NCBI RefSeq assembly: GCF_000612545.2
Contig: NZ_CP097800.1
Location: forward strand, 2,353,001 to 2,417,000
Source of the DNA: Streptomyces sp. PCS3-D2
Lineage (GTDB): Bacteria; Actinomycetota; Actinomycetes; Streptomycetales; Streptomycetaceae
DNA: 64,000 nt
Direction: 5' to 3'
Shown here piece by piece: positions 35,563-45,086 of the stretch (position 1 is the stretch's first letter; every line of letters begins with the position of its first letter). The notes under the pieces were generated by a model, which was given only the letters and a program-made list of their open reading frames with translations, was not told where the DNA came from and did not search any database. A program made the translations under genes and the position numbers.

Positions 35563-38340
35563 CTACTGCGCGCCGAAGGTGAGGACCAGCTGCGGAGCGC
35601 CCTCAGCGGCCGTGGACTCCGAGGACCAGATCCACAGCGGGTCGCTGCCGTTGCTCGTCAGGCCCAGGCTGTAGCTGCTGCCCAGCACCGCGGTGAGCGC
35701 GGTGGTGTCCAGCTCGACGTTGTGCACCGCCGAGCCGTCGGCCACGCCCGCGAGGGTGCCGAGCGGGGTGGCGCCGAGGGTCGGCTTGGTGTTGAACGTC
35801 GTGCTCGCGCCGCTCCAGTTGCCGGTGACCGGGAGCACCGAGATGGTGTCGGCGGTTCCCGCACCCGTCTGGGTGTTGGTCTTGAACTGCAGCGAGGCGG
35901 CCTTCAGGACCTGGCCGGCCGGGGCGGCCGGCAGGTCGAAACGCATGTACGTCTGGTACAGCGAGCCGCTGCCGCGGACGGCGAGCGAGGTGGCCGTGCC
36001 GTAGGCGGTGCTCGGGGCGCCCTGGTTGATGTAGGTGTCCTCGGTCGCCTTGACCGTGGAGACCGTGTCGGTGGGGGCCTTGGCCAGGTCGAAGTGGTTC
36101 TTGACCTGCGCCTGGGTGAGCGTCGTCGGGTACACGGCGGTCTCGTCGAGCTGACCGGCGAAGAAGTTGCTCGTCGGGCGGGTCGGCCAGCCTGAGAGGT
36201 TGTCGCCGCCCGCGTGCCAGTAACCGGCGTAGGTGCCGTTGCTGGTGGCGTTCAGCGAGCCCTTGTTCTGGCCGTCGACGTACAGCGTGATGCCGCTGGG
36301 GCCCTGGGTGCCGACCACGTGGTGCCACTTGTTGTCGTTGTAGGTGTCGAACAGGCCGGTGGAGACCGTCCGGGTCGAGCCGTTGTAGACGCCGAACACC
36401 AGGCGACCGGTGTTCGTCATGTAGATGTGGCGGTCGTTGGAGCCGCTGTTGCGCGTGGTGTTGTTGCCGAAGCCGATCAGCTTGCCGCCGCGCGTGGTGC
36501 TGGTCTTGAACCACGTCTCGATGGTGAAGGTGTTGCCCACCGACTGGCGGCGGTCGCTGTGCACCTGCTGGCTGCTCCCGTTGAAGCCCATCGCCGTGCT
36601 GCCGGGGACGGCGCCGGGCGACTGCTGCAGGGCGGGGGCGTTGACCTGGATGCCGCTGCGGTTGCCGGACACCGAGGTGTCGGCGACGTAGGGGCTGACC
36701 TTGTCGTCGTAACGCCAGTACAGCTCGGCGCCGTCGGTGCGGACCTGGTTCGGGTAGGACTGGACCGAGGTCGGGACGGTCACCTTGGTGGTGGCCGACA
36801 GGGCGCTGGTGTTCCCGGCGCCGTCGGTCGCGGTCACCCGGTAGGTGTACGACTGGCCGGCCTTGACCGTGGTGTCGTTCCAGGAGGCCTGCGGGCGCTC
36901 CCACTCCAGCGAGCTGGCGGTGACGGTGGCGGCCGGGGTGGACGAGCCGTTGCGGTAGATGCGGTAGGTCAGCTTGCTGTCGTCCGCGTCGTAGCTGGTG
37001 CGCCAGCGGACCTGGACCTCACCGGGCTTGACGCTGGAGGCGCTGGCCACCGGGGTGGTCGGGGCGCCGACGTCGCCGGTGGAGGCGAAGCGGGTCAGAC
37101 CCTGCTGGGCCTTGCCGTTGATGAGGGTGAACTCACCGCCGACCCACATGTACTTCACGTCGTTCTTCTCGGCCACCGCCATGACGCGCGGACCGATGCC
37201 CTCGCCGAGGCCGTCGTTGGCCGTGGGGTGCCAGCCGAGCTTGCCCGGGCCCCGCACGAAGCCGTCCACGGGCGCGGGGGCGGCACCTTCGTGGTTGGTC
37301 GGCTGGGCCAGCAGGAAGTGGCGCTTGCCGTCGGGGTACTCCAGCTCGGTGGAGCAGTCGTGCGCGTGCGAGGAGCTGTACAGGACGCCCTGGTACGGCA
37401 GGACGAACTGGGTGGCGCCCAGGCAGCGGTCCCGCCACTTCTCGGTGAAGTCGCTCAGGCGCAGGCCGATGCGGCCGTCGAAGACGCCGCCGCCGGAGCC
37501 CTCGTTGCCCGTGTAGAAGCCGGTGTCGTCGGTGGCGATGTCCTTGACGACGGAGTTCGACGGGATGTTGCTGTAGGTCTTCTTCACGGCGCCGGACATG
37601 GCGTCGACAACGGCCAGCGCGTGGCTGTTGGAGTTGTTGATCGTGAAGAAGTCGCCGCCGAGCAGCACGTTCTTGCCGTCGGGGGTGACCTCGATCGCCC
37701 GGCCCGGCTCGTCGGCGTCGGCCTTGAAGGGCTTGAGCGCTCCGGAGGAGGCGTCCACGGCGGCGAACCGCTGGCGGTCCTGGCCCTCGACGGTGTTGAA
37801 GTCGCCGGCCACGTACAGGGTGTCGTCGGTGACCGCGAGACCGCGCACGGTGGCGGGGAAGCCCGGGTGGAAGGCCGCCTTGGGGGTGCAGCTCGCGATG
37901 TCGATCGCCGCGACGCTGGAGACCGGGGTGCCGTTGACGGCGCCGAAGTAGCCGCCCGCGTAGAGGGTCTTCTTGTCCTTCGAGACGACCAGCGTGCGCA
38001 CCGTCGCGGTGCCTTCGCCGATGGTGAAGGCCAGCTTGCAGGAGGTCGGGTTGCCCGTCGCGGCGTCGAGCGCGACGAAGTTCACGGCCTCCCGCTCGGC
38101 ACCCGCGACGCCCTCGGGCGGGCGGACGGCGGAGAAGGTGCCGCCGGCGAAGACGGTCCCCTCGGCCTGGGCCATCGCCCAGACGATGCCGTCCGGCTGC
38201 CAGGTCGGCAGCTCGTCGGCGGTGAATGCCACCGGCGCCGTGATGGCGGACGCCTGGGGCATCAGCACCAGGCCTATCCCGGTTCCCGCACCGGCCAGTG
38301 ACAGTACGAGGGCGGCAGTCAGCCCTCTGGATCTACGCAT
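35563..38340 (-). CDS. Large secreted protein: propeller, FnIII, LamG and DNRLRE domains
   Basis: A 925-aa exported protein. The signal peptide is RGLTAALVLSLAGAGTGIGLVLMPQASA. Residues about 35-420 form propeller-like repeats (GTVFAGGTFSAVRPP, KTLYAGGYFGAVNGTPVSSVAAID, DTLYVAGDFNTVEGQDRQRFAAVD, NVLLGGDFFTINNSNSHALAVVD). An FnIII domain follows at about 425-510 (VRWRTSYDADDSKLTYRIYRNG). A LamG/concanavalin-like domain is at about 535-745 (FTIETWFKTSTTRGGKLIGFGN, WHHVVGTQGPSGITLYVDGQNKG). A DNRLRE domain is at about 760-925 (ATEDTYINQGAPSTAYG). The ATG at 38340 has GGGGGG upstream. There is no anchor signal. Position inside the polysaccharide locus suggests a carbohydrate-binding matrix protein, which is inference. 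Confidence 0.85.
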   Translation of the reverse strand: MRRSRGLTAALVLSLAGAGTGIGLVLMPQASAITAPVAFTADELPTWQPDGIVWAMAQAEGTVFAGGTFSAVRPPEGVAGAEREAVNFVALDAATGNPTSCKLAFTIGEGTATVRTLVVSKDKKTLYAGGYFGAVNGTPVSSVAAIDIASCTPKAAFHPGFPATVRGLAVTDDTLYVAGDFNTVEGQDRQRFAAVDASSGALKPFKADADEPGRAIEVTPDGKNVLLGGDFFTINNSNSHALAVVDAMSGAVKKTYSNIPSNSVVKDIATDDTGFYTGNEGSGGGVFDGRIGLRLSDFTEKWRDRCLGATQFVLPYQGVLYSSSHAHDCSTELEYPDGKRHFLLAQPTNHEGAAPAPVDGFVRGPGKLGWHPTANDGLGEGIGPRVMAVAEKNDVKYMWVGGEFTLINGKAQQGLTRFASTGDVGAPTTPVASASSVKPGEVQVRWRTSYDADDSKLTYRIYRNGSSTPAATVTASSLEWERPQASWNDTTVKAGQSYTYRVTATDGAGNTSALSATTKVTVPTSVQSYPNQVRTDGAELYWRYDDKVSPYVADTSVSGNRSGIQVNAPALQQSPGAVPGSTAMGFNGSSQQVHSDRRQSVGNTFTIETWFKTSTTRGGKLIGFGNNTTRNSGSNDRHIYMTNTGRLVFGVYNGSTRTVSTGLFDTYNDNKWHHVVGTQGPSGITLYVDGQNKGSLNATSNGTYAGYWHAGGDNLSGWPTRPTSNFFAGQLDETAVYPTTLTQAQVKNHFDLAKAPTDTVSTVKATEDTYINQGAPSTAYGTATSLAVRGSGSLYQTYMRFDLPAAPAGQVLKAASLQFKTNTQTGAGTADTISVLPVTGNWSGASTTFNTKPTLGATPLGTLAGVADGSAVHNVELDTTALTAVLGSSYSLGLTSNGSDPLWIWSSESTAAEGAPQLVLTFGAQ

Positions 38341-38496
38341 GAGCCCCCCAGGGCAATCGCCCGGTTTGATGGCTGGAACTATCCGAACAGCCATATGTAT
38401 CTGGCGCAGACTAGGGCTCACGCGAGGGCCTGGTCACCTCCCTTGACCCATTGCATACCAACTTGGAATCAAAGGTTCAGCATGGAGGGTGCACTA

Positions 38497-38519
38497 GGGA
38501 CATACGGCACGTATGCCCC
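38497..38519. repeat. Inverted repeat downstream of gmd
   Basis: GGG-A-CATACG and CGTATG-C-CCC flank GCA (one mismatch). It lies about 70 bases after the gmd stop and about 160 bases upstream of the LamG gene start, so it may be a weak terminator or an operator. Confidence 0.45.
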
Positions 38520-38585
38520 GGTCACGCTGGCGCAGAACCGCCTGCATGACCGGAACACGGCAAATCGTAGGGGAAATATAAGCCC

Positions 38586-39599
38586 TCAGCGATCGATACG
38601 GACCGTCACACCCGCGAGTTGGTCCTCGACTTGGCGGATGTCGGCGTCGACCATGATCTGCGCCAATTCGGCCACCAGGACCGACGGCTTCCAGCCGAGC
38701 AGGTCATGGGCCTTCGACGCGTCGCCGATGAGGGCGTCGACCTCGCTGGGACGCTCGTACTTGGCGTCGTACCGCACGTGCTCGGTCCAGTCGAGACCGG
38801 CGTGCGAGAAGGACGACTCGACGAACTCGCGGACCGTCGCGGCCACTCCGGTGGCGACGACGTAGTCGGTGGGCTCGTCCTGCTGGAGCATCCGCCACAT
38901 GGCGTCCACGTACTCGGGGGCGTAGCCCCAGTCACGGACCGCGTCGAGGTTGCCGAGGTAGAGGTGGTCCTGCAGGCCGGCCTTGATGCGGGCGACCGCA
39001 CGGGTGATCTTGCGGGTCACGAAGGTCTCGCCGCGGCGCGGGGACTCGTGGTTGAAGAGGATCCCGTTGACGGCGAACATGTCGTACGCCTCGCGGTAGT
39101 TCACCGTGGTCCAGTACGCGAAGACCTTCGCGGCGCCGTACGGGCTGCGCGGGTGGAACGGGGTCCCCTCGTTCTGCGGCGGCGGGGTGGACCCGAACAT
39201 CTCGGAGGACGAGGCCTGGTAGATCCGGGTGTCGACACCGCTGGCCCGGATGGCCTCCAGCAGGCGCAGCGCCCCCAGACCGGTCACGTCGCCCGTGTAG
39301 AGCGGGGCGTCGAAGGAGACGCGGACGTGGGACTGCGCTCCGAGGTTGTAGACCTCGTCGGGGCGTATGTCGCGGAGCAGGTTCACCAGGGCGACGCCGT
39401 CGGAGAGGTCCGCGTGGTGCAGGACGAAGGACCGGTTGGCCGTCTGCGGGTCCTGGTAGATGTGGTCGACCCGCTCCGTGTTGAAGCTGGAGGACCGCCG
39501 CACGAGACCGTGCACCGTGTAGCCCTTGGAGAGCAGGAGCTCGGCGAGGTACGAGCCGTCCTGTCCGGTGACTCCGGTGATCAGTGCGGTCTTGCCCAT
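38586..39599 (-). CDS. gmd: GDP-mannose 4,6-dehydratase
   Basis: A 337-aa short-chain dehydrogenase/reductase-type enzyme that converts GDP-D-mannose to GDP-4-keto-6-deoxy-D-mannose with bound NADP. The nucleotide-binding motif is [23 protein letters not shown], the family hallmark [20 protein letters not shown] follows, and the catalytic region contains [10 protein letters not shown] and [12 protein letters not shown] (YxxxK). C-terminal [18 protein letters not shown] is also standard. AGGGG lies just upstream of the ATG. It is divergent from fcl, which uses its product, so the pair makes GDP-L-fucose for the exopolysaccharide. GDP-mannose supply genes are not in the window. Confidence 0.97.
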   Translation of the reverse strand: MGKTALITGVTGQDGSYLAELLLSKGYTVHGLVRRSSSFNTERVDHIYQDPQTANRSFVLHHADLSDGVALVNLLRDIRPDEVYNLGAQSHVRVSFDAPLYTGDVTGLGALRLLEAIRASGVDTRIYQASSSEMFGSTPPPQNEGTPFHPRSPYGAAKVFAYWTTVNYREAYDMFAVNGILFNHESPRRGETFVTRKITRAVARIKAGLQDHLYLGNLDAVRDWGYAPEYVDAMWRMLQQDEPTDYVVATGVAATVREFVESSFSHAGLDWTEHVRYDAKYERPSEVDALIGDASKAHDLLGWKPSVLVAELAQIMVDADIRQVEDQLAGVTVRIDR

Positions 39600-39901
39600 G
39601 GGGTCCCCTTGCTGGTGGTTGCTGTGTGTCGTGATGAGGCATCGCCTCGGTGCGGGTGTGGAGCGGGCCCTGCGGGGCGTCGCGCCGAGCGGTCGGGCCG
39701 CGGCCGGGCGGCTGGATGCGTACCGTACACGGCGGTCGGTGAGCGCCCCCTGCGGGGCATCCGCCGTCTCGTGGTCCTGACGCCGGCCGGCACCCTCCCG
39801 GTTCCGGTGCCGGCCGCGCCGGCCGGGCCCGAACCGGCGGCGCGGTCCCGGGCCGTGGACCACTGCGGCCCCGGCGGGAGCGGACTGGCATCATCGGCGG
39901 T
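39600..39901. promoter_or_regulatory. Divergent gmd/fcl promoter region
   Basis: These 302 bases contain no gene. A stable hairpin lies at 39784-39816: 11-bp stem CGGCCGGCACC with its complement, loop of 11. It is about 90 bases upstream of fcl and may sit in its leader. The phrase CCCTGCGGGGC occurs twice (near 39669 and 39750). No clear -35/-10 pair was found. Confidence 0.45.
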
Positions 39902-40846
39902 ATGACAAGTTCGCTGCCGCTCCTGCCCCCGAACGCCCGCGTCTTCGTCGCGGGCCACCGCGGCCTCGTGGGGTCCGCGGTCGCCCGCCGGCTCACCGCG
40001 GACGGCCACGAGGTGCTCACCCGCGGCCGTGCCGACCTCGACCTGCGCGATGCCGCCGCCACCGGGGCGTACCTGAAGGACGTCCGCCCGGACGCCGTCG
40101 TGCTGGCCGCCGCCAAGGTCGGCGGGATCATGGCCAACAGCACGTACCCGGTGCAGTTCCTCGAGGAGAACCTGCAGATCCAGCTCAGTGTGATCGGCGG
40201 CGCCCACGCCGCCGGCGTGGGCCGGCTGCTGTTCCTCGGATCGTCCTGCATCTACCCGAAGATGGCGCCGCAGCCGATCCGCGAGGACGCCCTGTTGACC
40301 GGCCCGCTGGAGCCGACCAACGAGGCCTACGCGCTCGCGAAGATCGCCGGCATCGTGCAGGTCCAGTCGTACCGCAAGCAGTACGGGGCCTCGTACATCT
40401 CGGCCATGCCGACGAACCTCTACGGGCCGGGCGACAACTTCGACCTGGAGACCTCGCACGTCCTGCCCGCCCTCGTCCGGCGCTTCCACGAAGCCGCCGC
40501 GGAAGGCCGCGAGGAGGTCACCCTGTGGGGCTCCGGTACTCCGCGGCGGGAGTTCCTGCACGTGGACGACCTGGCCGCGGCCTGCGTCGTCCTGCTGGAG
40601 CGCTACGACGGCGACGAGCCCGTCAACATCGGCTGCGGTGAGGACCTCACCATCCGCGAGCTGGCGGAGACGGTCGCCGAGGTGACCGGCTTCCGGGGCC
40701 GGCTCGCCTGGGACACCTCCAAGCCGGACGGGACGCCGCGCAAGCTGCTGGACGTCGGCCGCCTGACCTCGCTCGGTTGGAAGCCCGGCATCCCGCTCCG
40801 GGACGGGATCGCCGCCACCTACACGTGGTGGCGCGAGCAGAGCTGA
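39902..40846 (+). CDS. fcl: GDP-L-fucose synthase (GDP-4-keto-6-deoxymannose epimerase/reductase)
   Basis: A 314-aa SDR enzyme that epimerises at C3 and C5 and reduces C4 of the Gmd product, with NADPH. Visible marks are VFVAGHRGLVGSAVARRL (Rossmann loop), AAKVGGIMANSTYPVQFLEENLQIQ, LGSSCIYPKMAPQPIREDALLTGPLEPTNEAYALAKIAG (catalytic Ser, Tyr and Lys region) and SGTPRREFLHVDDLA. No strong ribosome-binding site precedes the ATG at 39902. It is divergent from gmd and convergent with the phosphoglycosyltransferase gene, 22 bases away. Confidence 0.96.
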   Translation: MTSSLPLLPPNARVFVAGHRGLVGSAVARRLTADGHEVLTRGRADLDLRDAAATGAYLKDVRPDAVVLAAAKVGGIMANSTYPVQFLEENLQIQLSVIGGAHAAGVGRLLFLGSSCIYPKMAPQPIREDALLTGPLEPTNEAYALAKIAGIVQVQSYRKQYGASYISAMPTNLYGPGDNFDLETSHVLPALVRRFHEAAAEGREEVTLWGSGTPRREFLHVDDLAAACVVLLERYDGDEPVNIGCGEDLTIRELAETVAEVTGFRGRLAWDTSKPDGTPRKLLDVGRLTSLGWKPGIPLRDGIAATYTWWREQS

Positions 40847-40868
40847 TCGCACGGGCGGCCTCGGCCCC

Positions 40869-42344
40869 TCAGTAGGCTCCGCGACCGTCGACGACGGCGC
40901 GGAGCGTACGGCCCATCACGTCGACGTCACTGGTGAAGGACCAGTTGTCGACGTACTGCAGGTCCAGCTGGATCGTCTCGTCCCAGGACAGGTCGGACCT
41001 GCCGCTGATCTGCCACAGTCCGGTCATCCCGGGCCGCACGGTCAGCCGGCGCAGCTCGACCTCGTCGTACTGGGCCACCTCCTCCGGCAGCGGCGGGCGC
41101 GGGCCGACCAACGACATGTCGCCGACGAGCACGTTGACGAGCTGCGGCAGCTCGTCCAGGGACGTGCGGCGCAGGAGCCGGCCCACCCGGGTGACCCGGG
41201 GATCGCGGCGCATCTTGAACATCAGGCCGTCGTTCTCGTTGGCCCCGGCCAGCTCGGCCTTGCGCGCGTCGGCGTCCACCACCATCGTGCGGAACTTCCA
41301 CATGACGAAGGGGACCCCGTCGCGGCCGATGCGTCGCTGGCGGTAGAAGGCCGGACCGCGCGAGCCGAAGCGGATCGCGAGGACGATCCCGAGGAGGAAC
41401 GGCGAGAGCAGCAGCAGGCCGGCCGCGGCGCCCACCCGGTCCAGGACCGATTTGAGCAGGGTCTGCACACCGCGGCTGACCGGCGGCGCGACCCGCAGCA
41501 CGGCGAGTCCGCCCGCGGAGAGGGTCTCCAGCCGCTTGACAGAGACCTCCACCAGGCCGGGGAAGACGGCGAGCTCCAGGCCTGCGTCGTGCAGGGCCCA
41601 GGCGACGCGGCGCAGCCGCTCCCCCGTGATCCGCACGCCGGGAGCCACCAGCACCAGGTCGGCGTGGTGGCTGAGGACCGCGCCGAGGACGGCCTCGGAG
41701 TCGACACCGGGCGCCTCGGGCGCGTCGGCGTCGAGCCGTGCCACCACGGGGACCCCGCTGGCTATCGGCCCGGTGCCGACCGGGACGACGCCGACGACGA
41801 CGTACGGGTGGTCGGTGCGGGCGGCGAGGTGCGCGATGACGTCCTCGGCCGCGTCGGGTTCTCCTATCACCAGCACGCGGCTCACGGCCTGGGCCTCGCG
41901 GCGGGCGGCCGAGAGGTGGCGGTAGGTCAGCTTGTGGCAGGCGACGGTGATCAGCAGGGCGGGCAGCAGGGCCCCGAGGGCGGACAGCCGGGGCGTGTCC
42001 TCCTCGGTCACCACGCGCGCCACGGCCAGGATGCCGATCAGAATCAGCCAGTCGTGGAGAACGGGGAGCACCCCGCGGGACTCCCCGAGCGCCCGGGTCG
42101 CGTACCGGCGGCGCAGTGCCTGTATCCCGGTCCACGCCACGGCGGCGGCCAGGGCGCAGTAGACGGGCCGCACCTGCTGGGCCGCGTCGAAGACGAGCCC
42201 CACCGGGACGGCTGCGCCGAAGAAGTCGGCGGCTATCGCGGCCGGACGGTACCAACGGGCCTTGTCCCCGAGGCGCCGCACGGGCACCAGGGGCTCATGG
42301 GCCGCCCTGGCCACTCTTTGCGCAGGAAAATGGACATGCCTCAT
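40869..42344 (-). CDS. Undecaprenyl-phosphate sugar phosphotransferase (WbaP/WcaJ-type)
   Basis: A 491-aa polyprenyl-phosphate hexose-1-phosphate transferase that starts the repeat unit by loading the first sugar phosphate onto undecaprenyl phosphate. Several N-terminal helices and a CoA-binding-like/Rossmann domain (VLVIGEPDAAEDVIAHLAAR) precede the catalytic PGT domain (about 305-491). That domain has the re-entrant helix VLDRVGAAAGLLLLSPFLLGIVLAI and the motifs MWKFRTMVVDAD, RRTSLDELPQLVNVLVGDMSLVGPRPPLPEEV and RPGMTGLWQISGRSDLSWDE. AGGGGGG lies just upstream of the ATG at 42344. The first sugar (glucose or galactose type) is not predictable. Confidence 0.94.
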   Translation of the reverse strand: MRHVHFPAQRVARAAHEPLVPVRRLGDKARWYRPAAIAADFFGAAVPVGLVFDAAQQVRPVYCALAAAVAWTGIQALRRRYATRALGESRGVLPVLHDWLILIGILAVARVVTEEDTPRLSALGALLPALLITVACHKLTYRHLSAARREAQAVSRVLVIGEPDAAEDVIAHLAARTDHPYVVVGVVPVGTGPIASGVPVVARLDADAPEAPGVDSEAVLGAVLSHHADLVLVAPGVRITGERLRRVAWALHDAGLELAVFPGLVEVSVKRLETLSAGGLAVLRVAPPVSRGVQTLLKSVLDRVGAAAGLLLLSPFLLGIVLAIRFGSRGPAFYRQRRIGRDGVPFVMWKFRTMVVDADARKAELAGANENDGLMFKMRRDPRVTRVGRLLRRTSLDELPQLVNVLVGDMSLVGPRPPLPEEVAQYDEVELRRLTVRPGMTGLWQISGRSDLSWDETIQLDLQYVDNWSFTSDVDVMGRTLRAVVDGRGAY

Positions 42345-42737
42345 GGGCCCCCCTGGCACGTGGTCTATGACAGTGGCAAGTGTCCATGGCTTCCCCTGGC
42401 GATGAACATCTGCCGCACCGGCAAACAGTACGACAAACACCCGTACGGTAAACGCCGTTTCGGTCAACCCGGCCTCTTGTTGCGCAAGTGTTAGCAAGCG
42501 GTAGCTGGTCTTCCGCATTCTGGACACCGCACGAACGCCGCACCTTGCACACGAAGGTGAAGGGTTCGGATACCGGATACGTATCTTCGAACAACGGACC
42601 GTTTCCGGCCAACCTTTTGACGCGGCCCTGACATCCATCGCGCCAAGTGGCAATCTTCGAGCGTTCATCGCACCGCACCTGCTCTGCCCGGCGGCCCACC
42701 CAGCCGTCCGGAACCCCCCTTGCAGAAGGAGTCTGCG
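42345..42737. promoter_or_regulatory. Divergent promoter region between the WbaP-type and M4 protease genes
   Basis: There is no gene in these 393 bases, which are clearly lower in GC than the surroundings. Notable are the palindrome GATACGTATC at 42576-42585 inside a larger symmetric stretch (TTCGGATAC to GTATCTTCGAA, 42565-42591), and CACCTT/AAGGTG around GCACACG near 42541-42559. These look like operator-type elements for one or both divergent genes. Confidence 0.5.
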
Positions 42738-45005
42738 TTGAGGTCCACCCCCCAGAGGCGTGCCACCGCGGCGGGCGCGCTCGTTGCCGCGGCAGCCCTG
42801 CTCGCCGTAGGTATACAGACCGGAACCGCCACCGCCGACGCCACCGCGTCACCGGCACCCAAGGCCGCTCAGTCCAATCCGGGCGCGGCCAACCGCGTAC
42901 TCAGCGCATCGGAGCGTGCGACGCTCCTCGCCGAGGCCAACTCGACCACCGTGCAGGCCGCCAAGGCGCTCGGCCTCGGCGGTGGCGAGAAGCTCGTCGT
43001 CCGCGACGTCGTCCAGGATGCGGACGGCACGACGCACACCACGTACGAGCGGACCTACGACGGCCTGCCCGTACTCGGCGGCGACCTCACGGTCCACGCC
43101 AAGGACGGCGTCACCAAGAGTGTGACCAGGGCGACCAACCACGAGATCAAGGTCGCGACCACCGAGGCCTCGGTCACCACGGCCGCCGCCGAGAAGCAGG
43201 CGGTCTCGGCCGCCAACACCGAGGGTTCGAGGGAGGCCAAGCCCGCCAAGGGCGCCCGCAAGGTGATCTGGGCGGCCGAAGGCGCCCCGAGGCTCGCCTT
43301 CGAGACGGTCGTCGGCGGCCTCCAGCACGACGGCACCCCCAACGAGCTGCACGTGGTGACCGACGCCAGGACCGGCGCCAAGATCACCGAGTGGCAGGCC
43401 ATCGAGACCGGCACCGGCAACACGATGTACAGCGGCCAGGTGACCCTCGGCACCACGCAGTCGGGCAGCACCTGGAACCTGACCGACGCCGCGCGCGGCA
43501 ACCACAAGACCTACAACCTCAACCGCGGCTCCTCCGGCACCGGCACGCTCTTCTCCGGTCCGGACGACGTCTGGGGCAACGGCCAGCCGTCCAACCTGGA
43601 GACGGCCGCCGCCGACGCGCACTACGGCGCGGCGGTCACGTGGGACTACTACAAGAACGTGCACGGCCGCAACGGCCTGCGCAACGACGGCGTGGCACCG
43701 TACAGCCGGGTCCACTACGGCAACAGCTACGTGAACGCCTTCTGGAGCGACTCCTGCTTCTGCATGACGTACGGCGACGGCGAGGGCAACAACAAGCCCC
43801 TCACCTCCACCGACGTGGCGGCGCACGAGATGACCCACGGCCTGACCTCGGTCACCGGCAACATGACCTACAGCGGTGAGCCCGGCGGCCTCAACGAGGC
43901 CACCTCCGACATCTTCGCGGCGGCGGTCGAGTTCTACGCCAACAACCCGCAGGACGTCGGCGACTACCTGGTCGGCGAGAAGATCGACATCCGCGGCAAC
44001 GGCACCCCGCTGCGCTACATGGACAAGCCCAGCAAGGACGGCTCGTCCAAGGACTCCTGGTACTCGGGCATCGGCTCGATCGACGTCCACTACTCCTCGG
44101 GCCCGGCCAACCACTGGTACTACCTGGCCTCCGAGGGCTCCGGCGCCAAGGTCGTCAACGGCGTGAGCTACGACTCGCCGACCTCCGACGGCCTGCCCGT
44201 CACGGCGATCGGCCGCGACGCCGCCTCGAAGATCTGGTTCCGCGCGCTGACCACCGGTCTGTTCAAGTCGAACACCAACTACGCGGCCGCCCGCACGGCG
44301 ACCCTGCAGGCGGCGGCCGACCTGTACGGCGCCGGCTCGACCACCTACAACAACGCGGCGAACGCCTGGGCCGCCATCAACGTCGGCCCGCGCATCGTGA
44401 GCGGCGTCTCGGTGACCCCGATCCCCAACCAGAACACCCAGGTCAACACCGCTGTCAGCCTGCAGGTCCAGGCCACCAGCACCAACCCGGGTGCGCTGAG
44501 CTACGCGGCGACCGGCCTGCCGGCCGGCCTGTCGATCAACTCGTCCACCGGCCTGATCTCCGGTACGGCCACCACCGCGGGCACGTCCAACGTGACCGTC
44601 ACCGTGACCGACTCGCAGAGCAAGACCGGCACGGCGTCCTTCACCTGGACCGTGGGCACCGGCCAGCAGAACGTCTTCGAGAACACGAACGACTACCAGA
44701 TCACGGACAACGCCACGGTCGAGTCCCCGATCCTGGTGACCCGCACGGGCAACGCCCCGAGCAACCTCAAGGTGGACGTGAACATCGTCCACACCTACGT
44801 CGGTGACCTGATCGTCGACCTGGTCGCCCCCGACGGCAGCGTCTACAACCTGCGCAACCGCAGCGGCGGCAGCGCGGACAACATCGTCCAGACCTTCACC
44901 GTGAACGCCTCCTCCGAGGTCGCGAACGGCACCTGGAAGCTCCGGGTCAGGGACGCCGCCTGGCTGGACACCGGCTACATCAACAGCTGGAAGCTCACCT
45001 TCTGA
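42738..45005 (+). CDS. Secreted M4 (thermolysin-like) metallopeptidase
   Basis: A 755-aa preproenzyme. It has a signal peptide (about 1-34), a FTP/PepSY propeptide (about 55-215) and an M4 catalytic domain with the zinc motif HEMTH (H363, E364, H367) and third ligand E387 (GGLNEATSD). The active-site His segment is SSGPANHWYYL. An Ig-like putative domain (about 575-650, GLPAGLSINSSTGLISGTATTAGTSNVTVTVTDS) and a proprotein-convertase P domain (about 660-755, YVGDLIVDLVAPDGSVYNLRNRSGG) follow. The enzyme is exported and self-processed. The start is the rare TTG at 42738, with AAGGAG 6 bases upstream. It probably serves extracellular protein degradation rather than polysaccharide synthesis. Confidence 0.95.
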   Translation: MRSTPQRRATAAGALVAAAALLAVGIQTGTATADATASPAPKAAQSNPGAANRVLSASERATLLAEANSTTVQAAKALGLGGGEKLVVRDVVQDADGTTHTTYERTYDGLPVLGGDLTVHAKDGVTKSVTRATNHEIKVATTEASVTTAAAEKQAVSAANTEGSREAKPAKGARKVIWAAEGAPRLAFETVVGGLQHDGTPNELHVVTDARTGAKITEWQAIETGTGNTMYSGQVTLGTTQSGSTWNLTDAARGNHKTYNLNRGSSGTGTLFSGPDDVWGNGQPSNLETAAADAHYGAAVTWDYYKNVHGRNGLRNDGVAPYSRVHYGNSYVNAFWSDSCFCMTYGDGEGNNKPLTSTDVAAHEMTHGLTSVTGNMTYSGEPGGLNEATSDIFAAAVEFYANNPQDVGDYLVGEKIDIRGNGTPLRYMDKPSKDGSSKDSWYSGIGSIDVHYSSGPANHWYYLASEGSGAKVVNGVSYDSPTSDGLPVTAIGRDAASKIWFRALTTGLFKSNTNYAAARTATLQAAADLYGAGSTTYNNAANAWAAINVGPRIVSGVSVTPIPNQNTQVNTAVSLQVQATSTNPGALSYAATGLPAGLSINSSTGLISGTATTAGTSNVTVTVTDSQSKTGTASFTWTVGTGQQNVFENTNDYQITDNATVESPILVTRTGNAPSNLKVDVNIVHTYVGDLIVDLVAPDGSVYNLRNRSGGSADNIVQTFTVNASSEVANGTWKLRVRDAAWLDTGYINSWKLTF

Positions 45006-45052
45006 CCCCTTGAGGGCAGCGTGAGCCGCGGCTGAACCAACAGAGGGACACG

Positions 45053-45086
45053 GGGCCGCCCGGGAGAAGACCTCCCCGGGCGGCCC
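45053..45086. terminator. Terminator between convergent protease and glgP genes
   Basis: GGGCCGCCCGGG and its complement form a 12-bp stem with a 10-base loop, about 50 bases after the protease stop. Confidence 0.8.

Noticed and set aside
25431-42344. A teichoic-acid (tag/tar) locus, suggested by the TagD-like gene
   Set aside because: No TagA, TagB/TagF or TarL-like polymerases are present. Flippase, polymerase, Wzz-like and PGT genes point to a Wzx/Wzy-type polysaccharide.
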